21,044 nt of DNA from CAVSUR01 sp052143655 (GTDB lineage: Bacteria; Actinomycetota; Actinomycetes; Streptosporangiales; Streptosporangiaceae), in contig JBKQSL010000294.1 of NCBI GenBank assembly GCA_052143655.1, positions 1 through 21,044 on the forward strand, read 5' to 3'. A program made the translations under genes and the position numbers. Positions 7,275-13,748 of the stretch are shown here, in pieces (the first letter of the stretch is position 1; the number at the start of each line of letters is the position of its first letter). The notes below the pieces were generated by a model. That model saw only the letters and a program-made list of their open reading frames with translations. It was not told where the DNA came from and did no database searches.

Positions 7275-7614
7275 CTGCGTGCTCCCTCATGATCTCGGCT
7301 GCGGGGCCGGGCGCCGGGCGGGCACCTTCGTCCGAGCGGGTGGGCGGCACTGGGTCCAGGCCTCCCGGGTGAAACGGGTGACAGCGGCTCAGCCGCCGCA
7401 GCGCCAGCCACGAGCCGCGGGCCGCGCCGTGCACCTGCACTGCCTCCAGCGCGTAGGCGCTGCAGGACGGGTAGAAGCGGCACCGCGGGCCGAGCAGCGG
7501 GCTGATGAACTTGCGGTAGGCCATGAGCAGGCTAGCGAGCAGCCAGGCAGCAGGCGCAGGCCGCCGCTTGCGCTGCCCCGCCGTGTCCGCAGCCTCCTGC
7601 GCTGTCACCGACAC
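7267..7614 (-). CDS. yidD: membrane protein insertion efficiency factor YidD
   Basis: YidD is a small (115-residue) membrane-associated protein that assists YidC-dependent insertion. The family core AYRKFISPLLGPRCRFYPSC, with its conserved Cys residues, is followed by SAYALEAVQVHG and RLSRCHPFHPGGLDPVP. The GTG start at 7614 overlaps the end of rnpA by 10 nt, and its 3' end overlaps the yidC start by 8 nt. This tight packing indicates translational coupling. The residues after the conserved core are variable. Confidence 0.95.
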   Translation of the reverse strand: MSVTAQEAADTAGQRKRRPAPAAWLLASLLMAYRKFISPLLGPRCRFYPSCSAYALEAVQVHGAARGSWLALRRLSRCHPFHPGGLDPVPPTRSDEGARPAPGPAAEIMREHAGG

Positions 7615-7967
7615 CGTGCCTCACCCTGCCGCCGAAGCAAAGATGTGATTACCAGGTCGAGTTCGGCGGCGAGATCCGCCTGGCGAGCAGTCGCGGCCCC
7701 GGGATTAGCGCGCAACACCAGCAGGCTACCCGCTGGCAGCGACCCCAGGTACCCGCGAGCCAGATGGCGCAGGCGGCGCCGCACCTGATTGCGGATCACC
7801 GCGCCGCCCACCTTCCGGCTGACGACCAGGCCCACCCTGGCCGGCTCCGCGCAGCCCGCAGGCACCAGCAGGTGCGCCGAGACCAGCCGCCGCCCGGCCC
7901 GGCGGCCGTGCTTGACCGCCTGGGTGAACTCGGCCGGGCGCCGCATCCTGGCCGCCGCCGGGAGCAC
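7605..7967 (-). CDS. rnpA: ribonuclease P protein component
   Basis: RnpA is the protein subunit of RNase P and helps the catalytic RNA cut the 5' leader from pre-tRNAs. The 120-residue length is normal. The N terminus (M)LPAAARMRRPAEF matches the family's MLP-x-x-x-R-(L/M)-R-R pattern, which supports the GTG start at 7967 over the internal ATG at 7946. The RNR signature is VIRNQVRRRLRHL, following VGLVVSRKVGGA. It lies 33 nt after rpmH in the same operon. No clear Shine-Dalgarno is visible. Confidence 0.95.
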   Translation of the reverse strand: MLPAAARMRRPAEFTQAVKHGRRAGRRLVSAHLLVPAGCAEPARVGLVVSRKVGGAVIRNQVRRRLRHLARGYLGSLPAGSLLVLRANPGAATARQADLAAELDLVITSLLRRQGEARCR

Positions 7968-8000
7968 GCGGCACCGCCGCCGTGGGTGACTACAGCGCGG

Positions 8001-8138
8001 TCAGACGCTGACCCGGGCACGGCCCTTGCGACGCCGCGCCGCCAGCACCGCGCGGCCGGCCCGGGTGCGCATGCGCAGCCGGAAGCCGTGCGTCTTCGCC
8101 CGGCGGCGGTTGTTCGGCTGGAACGTGCGCTTGCTCAC
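8001..8138 (-). CDS. rpmH: 50S ribosomal protein L34
   Basis: The 45-residue product begins MSKRTFQPNNRRRAKTHGFR and continues with the family's LRMRTRAGRAVLAARRRKGR, a typical L34. It is very basic. The GTG start at 8138 has GGGAG (8144-8148) 5 nt upstream. It is the first gene of the minus-strand operon rpmH-rnpA-yidD-yidC-khpB-rsmG and diverges from dnaA, as in most bacteria. Confidence 0.97.
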   Translation of the reverse strand: MSKRTFQPNNRRRAKTHGFRLRMRTRAGRAVLAARRRKGRARVSV

Positions 8139-8231
8139 TGGAACTCCCAGGTGCGGATCAGAGGTGGCGGCGGCCGCCGCCGCAGGGACTCAGCGCATAC
8201 GCGAGCCACGCCGGGCTGGCCGGACCCATGA

Positions 8232-8261
8232 ACGTTACGCGCACCCGCTGCCGTCGGTCAA
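8232..8261 (-). promoter_or_regulatory. putative sigma-A-type promoter of rpmH operon
   Basis: On the minus strand TTGACC (8256-8261) is followed after 18 nt by TAACGT (8232-8237), matching -35 and -10 elements of the housekeeping sigma factor. Transcription would begin near 8225, giving a leader of about 85 nt before rpmH. Confidence 0.6.
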
Positions 8262-8348
8262 ACCATGCAAGGTCCGCGCATGTCACAGCCCCGGCCCAGG
8301 GCCGAGCCTACCGGTTTGCCGCTCGGATGCCAGGAGCCGCGCTTAGGC

Positions 8349-8357
8349 TGTGGACAA
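8349..8357 (-). promoter_or_regulatory. DnaA box upstream of dnaA
   Basis: TGTGGACAA is the exact complement of TTGTCCACA, the preferred actinobacterial DnaA box. It overlaps by one base a possible -10 (TAGGCT, 8344-8349), which would suit autoregulation of dnaA by its own product (inference). Confidence 0.75.
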
Positions 8358-8443
8358 CGGTCCGGCAGGCGGGGCACCCTGGGATCCGGTCTTTGCCCGT
8401 CTCCCTCATCCGCGCGGAAAGCCGGCGTGTTCGCGGCAGGCAA

Positions 8444-8463
8444 TGTGCACAACCTGTGGAAAA
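8444..8463 (-). promoter_or_regulatory. two near-consensus DnaA boxes beside an AT-rich stretch
   Basis: TGTGCACAA (8444-8452) and TGTGGAAAA (8455-8463) each differ by one base from TGTGGACAA or TGTGGATAA. They are in the same orientation and 11 nt apart, nearly one helical turn. An AT-richer run follows at about 8460-8480, unusual in this GC-rich window. Confidence 0.55.
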
Positions 8464-8504
8464 ACCTGTTGATCCAAATTGGGGGACCGCGAGGTGATCA
8501 GCCG

Positions 8505-10175
8505 ATGAGTGAAGCAGACCTCGCGCAGGTGTGGGCCCGGTCGCTGGCCGGGCTGGCCGACATGCACATTGAGCCGCATCAGCGGGCGTGGCTGCAGCTG
8601 ACCCGGCCGCTCGGCCTCGTCGAGAACACGGCGCTGATCGCCACTCCTAACGACTTCGTCAAGGAACAGCTCGAAACCCGGCTGCGGGCGCTCATTACCG
8701 GGGCGCTGTCCCGCGAGCTCGGCCGGACCATTCAGCTGGCCGTCACCGTCGATCCCGCGGCCACCGCCGGGCCGGCGGCGGCGCCGCGGGACGGGCATGC
8801 GGACGCACTGGCGGGAGGGGTCCCCGGCGGTGGCGGACCGGTCCCCGGCGACGAGCCCACCACCACGCCACTGCAGGCGGTGACCGCAGACAGCGAGGAC
8901 TACCTGCGCCGCCGGGTGGACATCCCGCGCCAGCCCGCTGCCCCGGGGCTGCCCGACGACCTGCTGGGGCCAGGCGCCGGGCACGAGTACGCCGGGCCGC
9001 CGAGTGGGTCGCTAGCCGACGGCCGGCACCAGGCGGCGTCCCCCGGCGGCGCGATCCCTGGCGGGCCGGTACCGGGCCGCGCCGCGCACCTGGGCGGGCC
9101 GTCGCACCTGGGCGGCCCAGGCGCGCCCCGGCCGGCGCAGGCACGGCTGAACCCGAAGTACACGTTCGAGACGTTCGTGATCGGCTCCAGCAACCGGTTC
9201 GCGCACGCGGCCGCGGTGGCGGTGGCCGAGGCGCCGGCCAAGGCCTACAACCCGCTGTTCATCTACGGCGACTCCGGGCTGGGCAAGACCCACCTGCTGC
9301 ACGCCATAGGGCACTACGCGCAAAGCCTGTACCAGGGCGTGAAGGTGCGCTACGTGAGCTCCGAAGAGTTCACCAACGACTTCATCAACATGATCCGGGA
9401 CGGCAAGCAGGACGGATTCCGGCGCCGGTACCGGGACGTCGACGTGCTCCTGGTGGACGACATCCAGTTCCTGGAGAACAAGGAAGGAACTCAGGAGGAG
9501 TTCTTCCACACCTTCAACACCCTGCACAACGCCAGCAAGCAGATCGTGATCTCCAGCGACCGGGCGCCCAAGCGGCTGGTCACGCTGGAGGACCGGCTGC
9601 GCAGCAGGTTCGAGTGGGGCCTGCTCACCGACGTCCAGCCGCCGGAACTGGAGACCAGGATCGCGATCCTGCGGAAGAAGGCGGTGCAGGACCGGCTGAA
9701 CGCGCCGCCCGAGGCGCTGGAGTACATCGCCAGCAGGATCACCACCAACATCCGCGAGCTTGAGGGCGCGCTGATCCGCGTCACGGCTTTCGCCAGCCTG
9801 AACCGCCAGCAAGTCGACCTGCAGCTCGCCGAGTTCGTGCTCAAGGACCTCATTCCCGAGGCGCACGGGCCGGAGATCACCGCGGCCACGATCATGGGCC
9901 AGACCGCCTCCTATTTCGGGCTGTCGATCGACGACCTGTGCGGCACCTCCCGGTCGCGCGTGCTGGTCACCGCCCGGCAGATCGCCATGTACCTGTGCCG
10001 TGAGCTCACCGACCTGTCACTGCCGAAGATCGGCCAGCAGTTCGGCGGCCGGGACCACACCACGGTGATGCACGCCGACCGCAAGATCCGGTCCCTGATG
10101 GCCGAGCGGCGGTCGATCTACAACCAGGTGACCGAGCTCACCAACCGGATCAAGCAGCAAGCGCTCTCCGGGTGA
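8505..10175 (+). CDS. dnaA: chromosomal replication initiator DnaA
   Basis: DnaA is the AAA+ initiator that binds DnaA boxes and melts oriC. ATG 8505 gives 556 residues; AGGTGA lies at 8492-8497 upstream. The frame is open further upstream, but that stretch covers the non-coding DnaA boxes. Domain I (to about residue 80) begins MSEADLAQVWARSLAGLADM. A long Gly/Pro/Ala-rich domain II linker runs to about 215, similar in style to the extended linkers of streptomycetes. Domain III has KYTFETFVIGSSN, Walker A GDSGLGKT (255-262) and Walker B LLVDDIQF (from 315). Domain IV has the DnaA signature ELTDLSLPKIGQQFGGRDHT from residue 500. It is immediately upstream of the putative oriC. Confidence 0.98.
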   Translation: MSEADLAQVWARSLAGLADMHIEPHQRAWLQLTRPLGLVENTALIATPNDFVKEQLETRLRALITGALSRELGRTIQLAVTVDPAATAGPAAAPRDGHADALAGGVPGGGGPVPGDEPTTTPLQAVTADSEDYLRRRVDIPRQPAAPGLPDDLLGPGAGHEYAGPPSGSLADGRHQAASPGGAIPGGPVPGRAAHLGGPSHLGGPGAPRPAQARLNPKYTFETFVIGSSNRFAHAAAVAVAEAPAKAYNPLFIYGDSGLGKTHLLHAIGHYAQSLYQGVKVRYVSSEEFTNDFINMIRDGKQDGFRRRYRDVDVLLVDDIQFLENKEGTQEEFFHTFNTLHNASKQIVISSDRAPKRLVTLEDRLRSRFEWGLLTDVQPPELETRIAILRKKAVQDRLNAPPEALEYIASRITTNIRELEGALIRVTAFASLNRQQVDLQLAEFVLKDLIPEAHGPEITAATIMGQTASYFGLSIDDLCGTSRSRVLVTARQIAMYLCRELTDLSLPKIGQQFGGRDHTTVMHADRKIRSLMAERRSIYNQVTELTNRIKQQALSG

Positions 10176-10191
10176 GGGCCGTAACGCCCGC

Positions 10192-10244
10192 CAGCACCGC
10201 GACCGCAGCCGGGTTCGCGGTCAGCAGCGTGACCGCAGCCGGGT
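10192..10244. repeat. imperfect 23-bp direct repeat at the dnaA-proximal edge of oriC
   Basis: 10192-10214 and 10222-10244 match at all but two positions and share the 14-mer GACCGCAGCCGGGT. The repeat period is 30 nt, close to three helical turns. Overlapping it, ACCGCGA (10196-10202) and TCGCGGT (10215-10221) can form a 7-bp hairpin, which might terminate dnaA transcription. Function is unknown. Confidence 0.6.
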
Positions 10245-10285
10245 CACTACGCTGCGCTGCTACTCCGGAGGCCTGTTGTCACTCT

Positions 10286-10312
10286 GCGTATTCAATCAGA
10301 TACAAAGGGATC
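10286..10312. other. candidate DNA-unwinding element
   Basis: This is the most AT-rich run in the intergenic region (GCGTATTCAATCAGATAC and following bases). It lies about 30 nt from the perfect DnaA box at 10341. A duplex-unwinding role is inferred from composition and position only. Confidence 0.4.
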
Positions 10313-10340
10313 GCTCGGTTCGCAACCGGTGCACACAGGG

Positions 10341-10361
10341 TGTGGATAATTCTGTGGACGT
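10341..10361 (-). promoter_or_regulatory. oriC DnaA box pair
   Basis: TGTGGATAA (10341-10349) is the exact complement of TTATCCACA, the strongest known DnaA box. TGTGGACGT (10353-10361) follows in the same orientation 12 nt on, with two mismatches to TGTGGACAA. Confidence 0.8.
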
Positions 10362-10644
10362 GCCTGGGACATTCGGAGGAAAACTCCGGCCGACCGGGGT
10401 GTAACCAGCCGGCGAACGCCAGGCGCCGCTCGCGGGCCCACCCGCCGTCCCCCTCCAGCGGGGCGCCGGCCACACCCCCTGTGCACGGCAAAACCGGGGC
10501 TGACCTGGCACGACGGCTGTCGTCCCCAGGATCCACCGTCCCTATGACGACTACGAGACTGTTTATCAGCCAGACCTCACGTACCAAGCAGGCACGCCCC
10601 TGCCCGGCTGACGCCTGCGCCCCGAGAACGGAAGGCACCATGCA

Positions 10645-11778
10645 GTGAAGATCGAAGTTGAGAGAGACGTCCTCGCCGAGGCCGTGGCCTGGACCGCCCG
10701 CGCGCTCCCGGCCCGCCCCACCGTGCCGGTGCTGGCCGGCATCCGGCTGCACGCCGCCGCCGAGCTCACCTTGTCCAGCTTCGACTACGACGTCTCCGCG
10801 CAGGCGACCGTGCCGGTGGCGGCCCAGGAGGAAGGCAGCGCGCTGGTGTCCGGCCGGCTGCTGGCGGAGATCAGCCGCAGCCTGCCTGCCCGCCCGGTGC
10901 AGATCAGCGCCGACGGCGGCCGTGCGGTGCTGACCTGCGGCAGCGCGACGTTCACGCTGCTGACAATGCCCGAGGAGGAGTACCCGGCGCTGCCGGAGAT
11001 GCCGCCTGCGGCCGGCACGGTCGGCAGCGACGCGTTCGCCACCGCGGTCAGCCAGTGCGCGATCGCGGCCGGCCGTGACGACACGCTGCCCGCGCTGACC
11101 GGCGTGCGGATCGAGGTGGAAGGCGACACGCTGACGCTGGTGTCAACCGACCGGTACCGGCTGGCGGTCCGCGAGCTGCGCTGGACGCCGGCCACGGCGG
11201 ACCTGTCGGCCGCGGTGCTGGTGCCGGCCCGGGCGCTGGCCGAGACCGCCCGGTCGCTGACCTCCGGCGCCGAAGTATCGATTGCGCTGGCGCTGCCCGG
11301 CGGCGACGGGCCCGGCGGCGACGGCATGATCGGTTTCGAGGGGGCCACCCGGCGTACCACCACCCGGCTGCTCGGCGGCGAGTTCCCCCGGTACCAGGCG
11401 CTGCTGCCGACCGGGGTCAAGGCCGTGGCCGAGCTGCCGACCAGCGCGCTCGTCGAGGCGGTCAAGCGAGTCGCGCTGGTCGCCGAGCGGAACACGGCGG
11501 TCCGGCTGTCGTTCAGCCCGGGCCAGCTGCTGCTGGAGGCCGGCACCGGCGAGGAGGCACAGGCCGAGGAGATCCTGGAGGCCAGCTTCGAAGGCGACGA
11601 CATCGGCACCGCGTTCAACCCCCAGTACCTGCTGGACGGGCTGAGCGCGATCGGCTCCGACACCGCCCGGATCTCGTTCACCGAGCCCGGCAAGCCGGCC
11701 CTGATCACCGGCAAGCCCGGCCCGGACGGCAGCCCGGATTACCGGTACCTGCTGATGCCGATCCGCCTCGGCGGATGA
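10645..11778 (+). CDS. dnaN: DNA polymerase III beta sliding clamp DnaN
   Basis: DnaN forms the dimeric ring that tethers DNA polymerase III and many other enzymes to DNA. The 377-residue length and three-domain repeat are normal. Family features are MKIEVERDVLAEAVAWTARA at the start, VSTDRYRLAVREL in the middle, and the C-terminal clamp sequence DYRYLLMPIRLGG. The GTG 10645 start follows GGAAGG (10630-10635) at 9-nt spacing and gives the MKI-VERDVL N terminus seen in relatives. An ATG at 10640, closer to the Shine-Dalgarno, is out of frame and reads only ATG-CAG-TGA, so it is not the dnaN start. Confidence 0.98.
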   Translation: MKIEVERDVLAEAVAWTARALPARPTVPVLAGIRLHAAAELTLSSFDYDVSAQATVPVAAQEEGSALVSGRLLAEISRSLPARPVQISADGGRAVLTCGSATFTLLTMPEEEYPALPEMPPAAGTVGSDAFATAVSQCAIAAGRDDTLPALTGVRIEVEGDTLTLVSTDRYRLAVRELRWTPATADLSAAVLVPARALAETARSLTSGAEVSIALALPGGDGPGGDGMIGFEGATRRTTTRLLGGEFPRYQALLPTGVKAVAELPTSALVEAVKRVALVAERNTAVRLSFSPGQLLLEAGTGEEAQAEEILEASFEGDDIGTAFNPQYLLDGLSAIGSDTARISFTEPGKPALITGKPGPDGSPDYRYLLMPIRLGG

Positions 11779-11821
11779 CCGCCGGCGGGCGCCAGGTCCC
11801 GCGTCGCAGCCCGGCGGCCAC

Positions 11822-11827
11822 TAGTCT
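11822..11827 (+). promoter_or_regulatory. possible -10 element for leaderless recF transcript
   Basis: TAGTCT fits TANNNT and ends 6 nt before the recF GTG at 11834. There is no Shine-Dalgarno in the 55-nt dnaN-recF gap. A transcript starting at or near the GTG is plausible (inference); recF may also be read through from dnaN. Confidence 0.35.
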
Positions 11828-11833
11828 CCAGGC

Positions 11834-12949
11834 GTGCACCTGACCCGGCTCGCGCTGACCGACTTCCGCAGCTACGCCAGCGCGGACCTGACCCTGGAGG
11901 CGGGCGTGTCCACCTTTACCGGCGCCAACGGCCAGGGCAAGACGAACCTGATCGAGGCGGTCGGGTACGCGGCGACGCTCGGCAGCCACCGGGTCGCCAC
12001 CGACGGGCCGCTGATCCGGCGCGGTGCCGACTGCGCGATCGTCCGGGCGGCCGTCAGCTCCGCGGTGCGGGACAGCCTGATCGAGATCGAGGTCAATCCC
12101 GGCCGGGCGAACCGGGTGCGGCTGAACCGGTCGCCGGTACGGCCCCGGCAGGCGCTCGGGACGCTGCGCTGCGTGCTGTTCGCGCCCGAGGACCTGGCCG
12201 TGGTCAAGGGCGACCCCGACCAGCGGCGGCGCTACCTCGATGACCTGCTGGTGGTGACCCGGCCGCGGTATGCCGCGGTGCGGGCGGACTACGAGCGGGT
12301 GGTGCGCCAGCGGACCGCGCTGCTGAAGAACGCCCGCGCGGCGCGCGGGCTGCCGCCCGGCGCGCTAGAGGCCTGGGACGAGCACCTGGTGACCACCGGC
12401 ACTGAGCTCACCGCCGGACGGCTGCGCCTGGTCGCGGCGATCCGCCCGCTGGTGGCCCGGGCCTACTCGGCGGTATCCGGCGAGGAGCAGCGGGCCGGGA
12501 TGCGCTACCGGCAGCCGTTCGGGACCGCCGGCACCGAGCCGCCCGGTGACGACGCCGAGCTGGCCGCCGTGCTGCGCGCTGCCCTCGCCGAGGCCCGGCG
12601 GGCCGAGCAGGAGCGGGCCGTGTGCCTGGTCGGCCCGCACCGCGACGAGCTGGAGCTGACCATCGGCGACCTGCCCGCCCGCGGCTACGCCAGCCAGGGC
12701 GAGTCCTGGTCGCTGGCGCTGGCGCTGCGCCTGGCCGCGTTCGAGCTGCTGCGCTCGCTGGGCGAGGACCCGGTGCTGATGCTCGACGACGTGTTCGCCG
12801 AGCTGGACGCGCAGCGGCGGGACCGGCTCGCCGCGCTGGTGGCCGGCGCCGAGCAGGTGCTGGTCACCGCGGCGGTCACCAGCGACGTCCCGGCGGTGCT
12901 GGCCGGCGCCCGGTACACCGTCACCGCGGGGGCGGTGACGCATGACTAG
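11834..12949 (+). CDS. recF: DNA replication and repair protein RecF
   Basis: RecF is an SMC-like ABC ATPase that, with RecO and RecR, loads RecA on gapped DNA. The 371-residue protein has LTRLALTDFRSYASADL at the N terminus, Walker A GANGQGKT (30-37), the ABC signature region YASQGESWSLALALRLA (SQGE 287-290) and Walker B LMLDDVFAELD (315-325). The GTG 11834 start gives the usual MHL-x-x-L N terminus. It follows dnaN by 55 nt and overlaps the DUF721 gene by 8 nt. The gnd gene found between dnaN and recF in some actinobacteria is absent here. Confidence 0.97.
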   Translation: MHLTRLALTDFRSYASADLTLEAGVSTFTGANGQGKTNLIEAVGYAATLGSHRVATDGPLIRRGADCAIVRAAVSSAVRDSLIEIEVNPGRANRVRLNRSPVRPRQALGTLRCVLFAPEDLAVVKGDPDQRRRYLDDLLVVTRPRYAAVRADYERVVRQRTALLKNARAARGLPPGALEAWDEHLVTTGTELTAGRLRLVAAIRPLVARAYSAVSGEEQRAGMRYRQPFGTAGTEPPGDDAELAAVLRAALAEARRAEQERAVCLVGPHRDELELTIGDLPARGYASQGESWSLALALRLAAFELLRSLGEDPVLMLDDVFAELDAQRRDRLAALVAGAEQVLVTAAVTSDVPAVLAGARYTVTAGAVTHD

Positions 12950-13574
12950 CGGTCCGGATGATGCTGGCAGCGGCCGCCCCGAGCCGGCCTCGCAGGAACC
13001 GGCGGCGGCTCCCGCGGACGGCGCGGCAGCGCCCGCGCCGTCCGGCCCGCTGCCGGCGGCTGACGTCTCGTCCCGGGCGCGGCTGGCCCGGGAGGCCCTC
13101 GCGGCCGCCAAGGCCGACGCCCTGGCCCGCGGCAGCCGCCCGGCCCGGGCCCCGGGCGCCCCGCGGGCGGGCGCGGCCGCGGGCCTGCCGCGGTCGGCCA
13201 CGTCCCAGCATCGCCGGGACGACCCGCAGCCGCTGGCTTCGGCCATCGAGGGGCTGATCGGCGACAGCGGCTGGGAGCTCGCCGCGGCCACCGGGTCGGT
13301 GTTCGGCCGGTGGCCGCAGATCGTCGGCCCCGAACTGGCTGCGCACACCTCCCCCGAGGGCCTGTCCGGCGGCGAGCTGACCGTGGCCGCGGATTCCACC
13401 GCCTGGGCGACGCAGGTCCGGCTGCTCGCCGCCCAGCTGGTGCGCAGGCTCAACGCCGAGCTCGGGGACGGCGTGGTGCAGCGGGTCAAGGTACGCGGCC
13501 CGGTCACCGCCCAGCGCCGCCCCGGCGAGTGGCGGGTGCGGGGCAGCCGCGGCCCTCGCGACACCTACGGATGA
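12942..13574 (+). CDS. dciA: DUF721 / DciA-family protein
   Basis: The C-terminal half (about residues 95-195) has the DUF721 fold signature: WELAAATGSVFGRWPQIVGP, HTSPEGLSGGELTVAADSTA and WATQVRLLAAQLVRRLN. DUF721 proteins include DciA, an operator/loader of the replicative helicase DnaB in bacteria lacking DnaC or DnaI. The mycobacterial homologue sits in the same recF-gyrB interval. The N-terminal ~95 residues are Ala/Pro/Arg-rich and probably disordered. ATG 12942 lies within the last codons of recF (8-nt overlap), so translation is coupled. The helicase-operator role is by homology; no catalytic residues are expected. Confidence 0.88.
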   Translation: MTSGPDDAGSGRPEPASQEPAAAPADGAAAPAPSGPLPAADVSSRARLAREALAAAKADALARGSRPARAPGAPRAGAAAGLPRSATSQHRRDDPQPLASAIEGLIGDSGWELAAATGSVFGRWPQIVGPELAAHTSPEGLSGGELTVAADSTAWATQVRLLAAQLVRRLNAELGDGVVQRVKVRGPVTAQRRPGEWRVRGSRGPRDTYG

Positions 13575-13639
13575 GCGTGATTGGGCGCCGCCAGCTGCCC
13601 GGGAGCACGCCGCCGCGCCCGCAACCCGCTTACGGCTGA
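13571..13639 (+). CDS. possible 22-codon ORF after the DUF721 gene
   Basis: An ATG overlaps the DUF721 stop as ATGA and opens a 22-residue frame (MSVIGRRQLPGSTPPRPQPA, then two residues). It ends before the putative gyrB -10. I recognise no family, and a frame of this length is expected by chance at this GC content. The ATGA overlap is its only support. Confidence 0.15.
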   Translation: MSVIGRRQLPGSTPPRPQPAYG

Positions 13640-13664
13640 GGCTTGGGGTGCTCGCAGGTAAAAT
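13636..13664 (+). promoter_or_regulatory. putative gyrB promoter
   Basis: TAAAAT at 13659-13664 is a near-consensus -10, conspicuous in this GC-rich DNA. A weak -35 candidate, CTGAGG (13636-13641), lies 17 nt upstream. The start would be near 13671, giving a gyrB leader of about 78 nt. Gyrase promoters are often supercoiling-sensitive, but nothing here proves that. Confidence 0.5.
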
Positions 13665-13748
13665 GGATCTGCACCGGGGCTAGGACAGACGGGGGCACGA
13701 CACTGCATCGTCCCGCGCGCCTGCCTTGTTTCAGGAGGAGCTTCCGCT

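Larger units (their letters stand above)
8139..8504. other. rpmH-dnaA divergent intergenic region
   Basis: This 366-nt region holds the rpmH promoter on the minus strand, DnaA-box-like sequences at 8349-8357, 8444-8452 and 8455-8463, and a relatively AT-rich stretch (about 8460-8480) before the dnaA start. A TAGGCT at 8344-8349 could be a dnaA -10 overlapping the first box, but no -35 at proper spacing is visible. No small gene is convincing. Confidence 0.65.
10176..10644. other. oriC: putative oriC (dnaA-dnaN intergenic region)
   Basis: This 469-nt non-coding region occupies the standard actinobacterial oriC position. It contains one perfect DnaA box (10341-10349), a degenerate one beside it (10353-10361) and weaker candidates such as 10520-10528. 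An AT-rich patch lies at about 10286-10312, two imperfect direct repeats near dnaA (10192-10244), and an imperfect hairpin pairing GGCGCCGCT (10422-10430) with 10457-10467. Origin function is assigned from context. Confidence 0.75.

Noticed and set aside
7369..7375. GTGAAAC half of a parS site within yidD
   Set aside because: The other half of the palindrome is missing; a 7-mer is expected by chance.
8265..8504. Upstream extension of dnaA by 80 codons
   Set aside because: It would translate through DnaA-box-like non-coding DNA; ATG 8505 begins the conserved domain I.
10520..10537. Additional DnaA boxes (TCGTCCCCA, GGATCCACC)
   Set aside because: Two and three mismatches to consensus respectively, which is common by chance in GC-rich DNA; not counted as boxes.
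11779..11833. A gnd (6-phosphogluconate dehydrogenase) gene between dnaN and recF
   Set aside because: Looked for because some actinobacteria have it here; the gap is only 55 nt, so it is absent.
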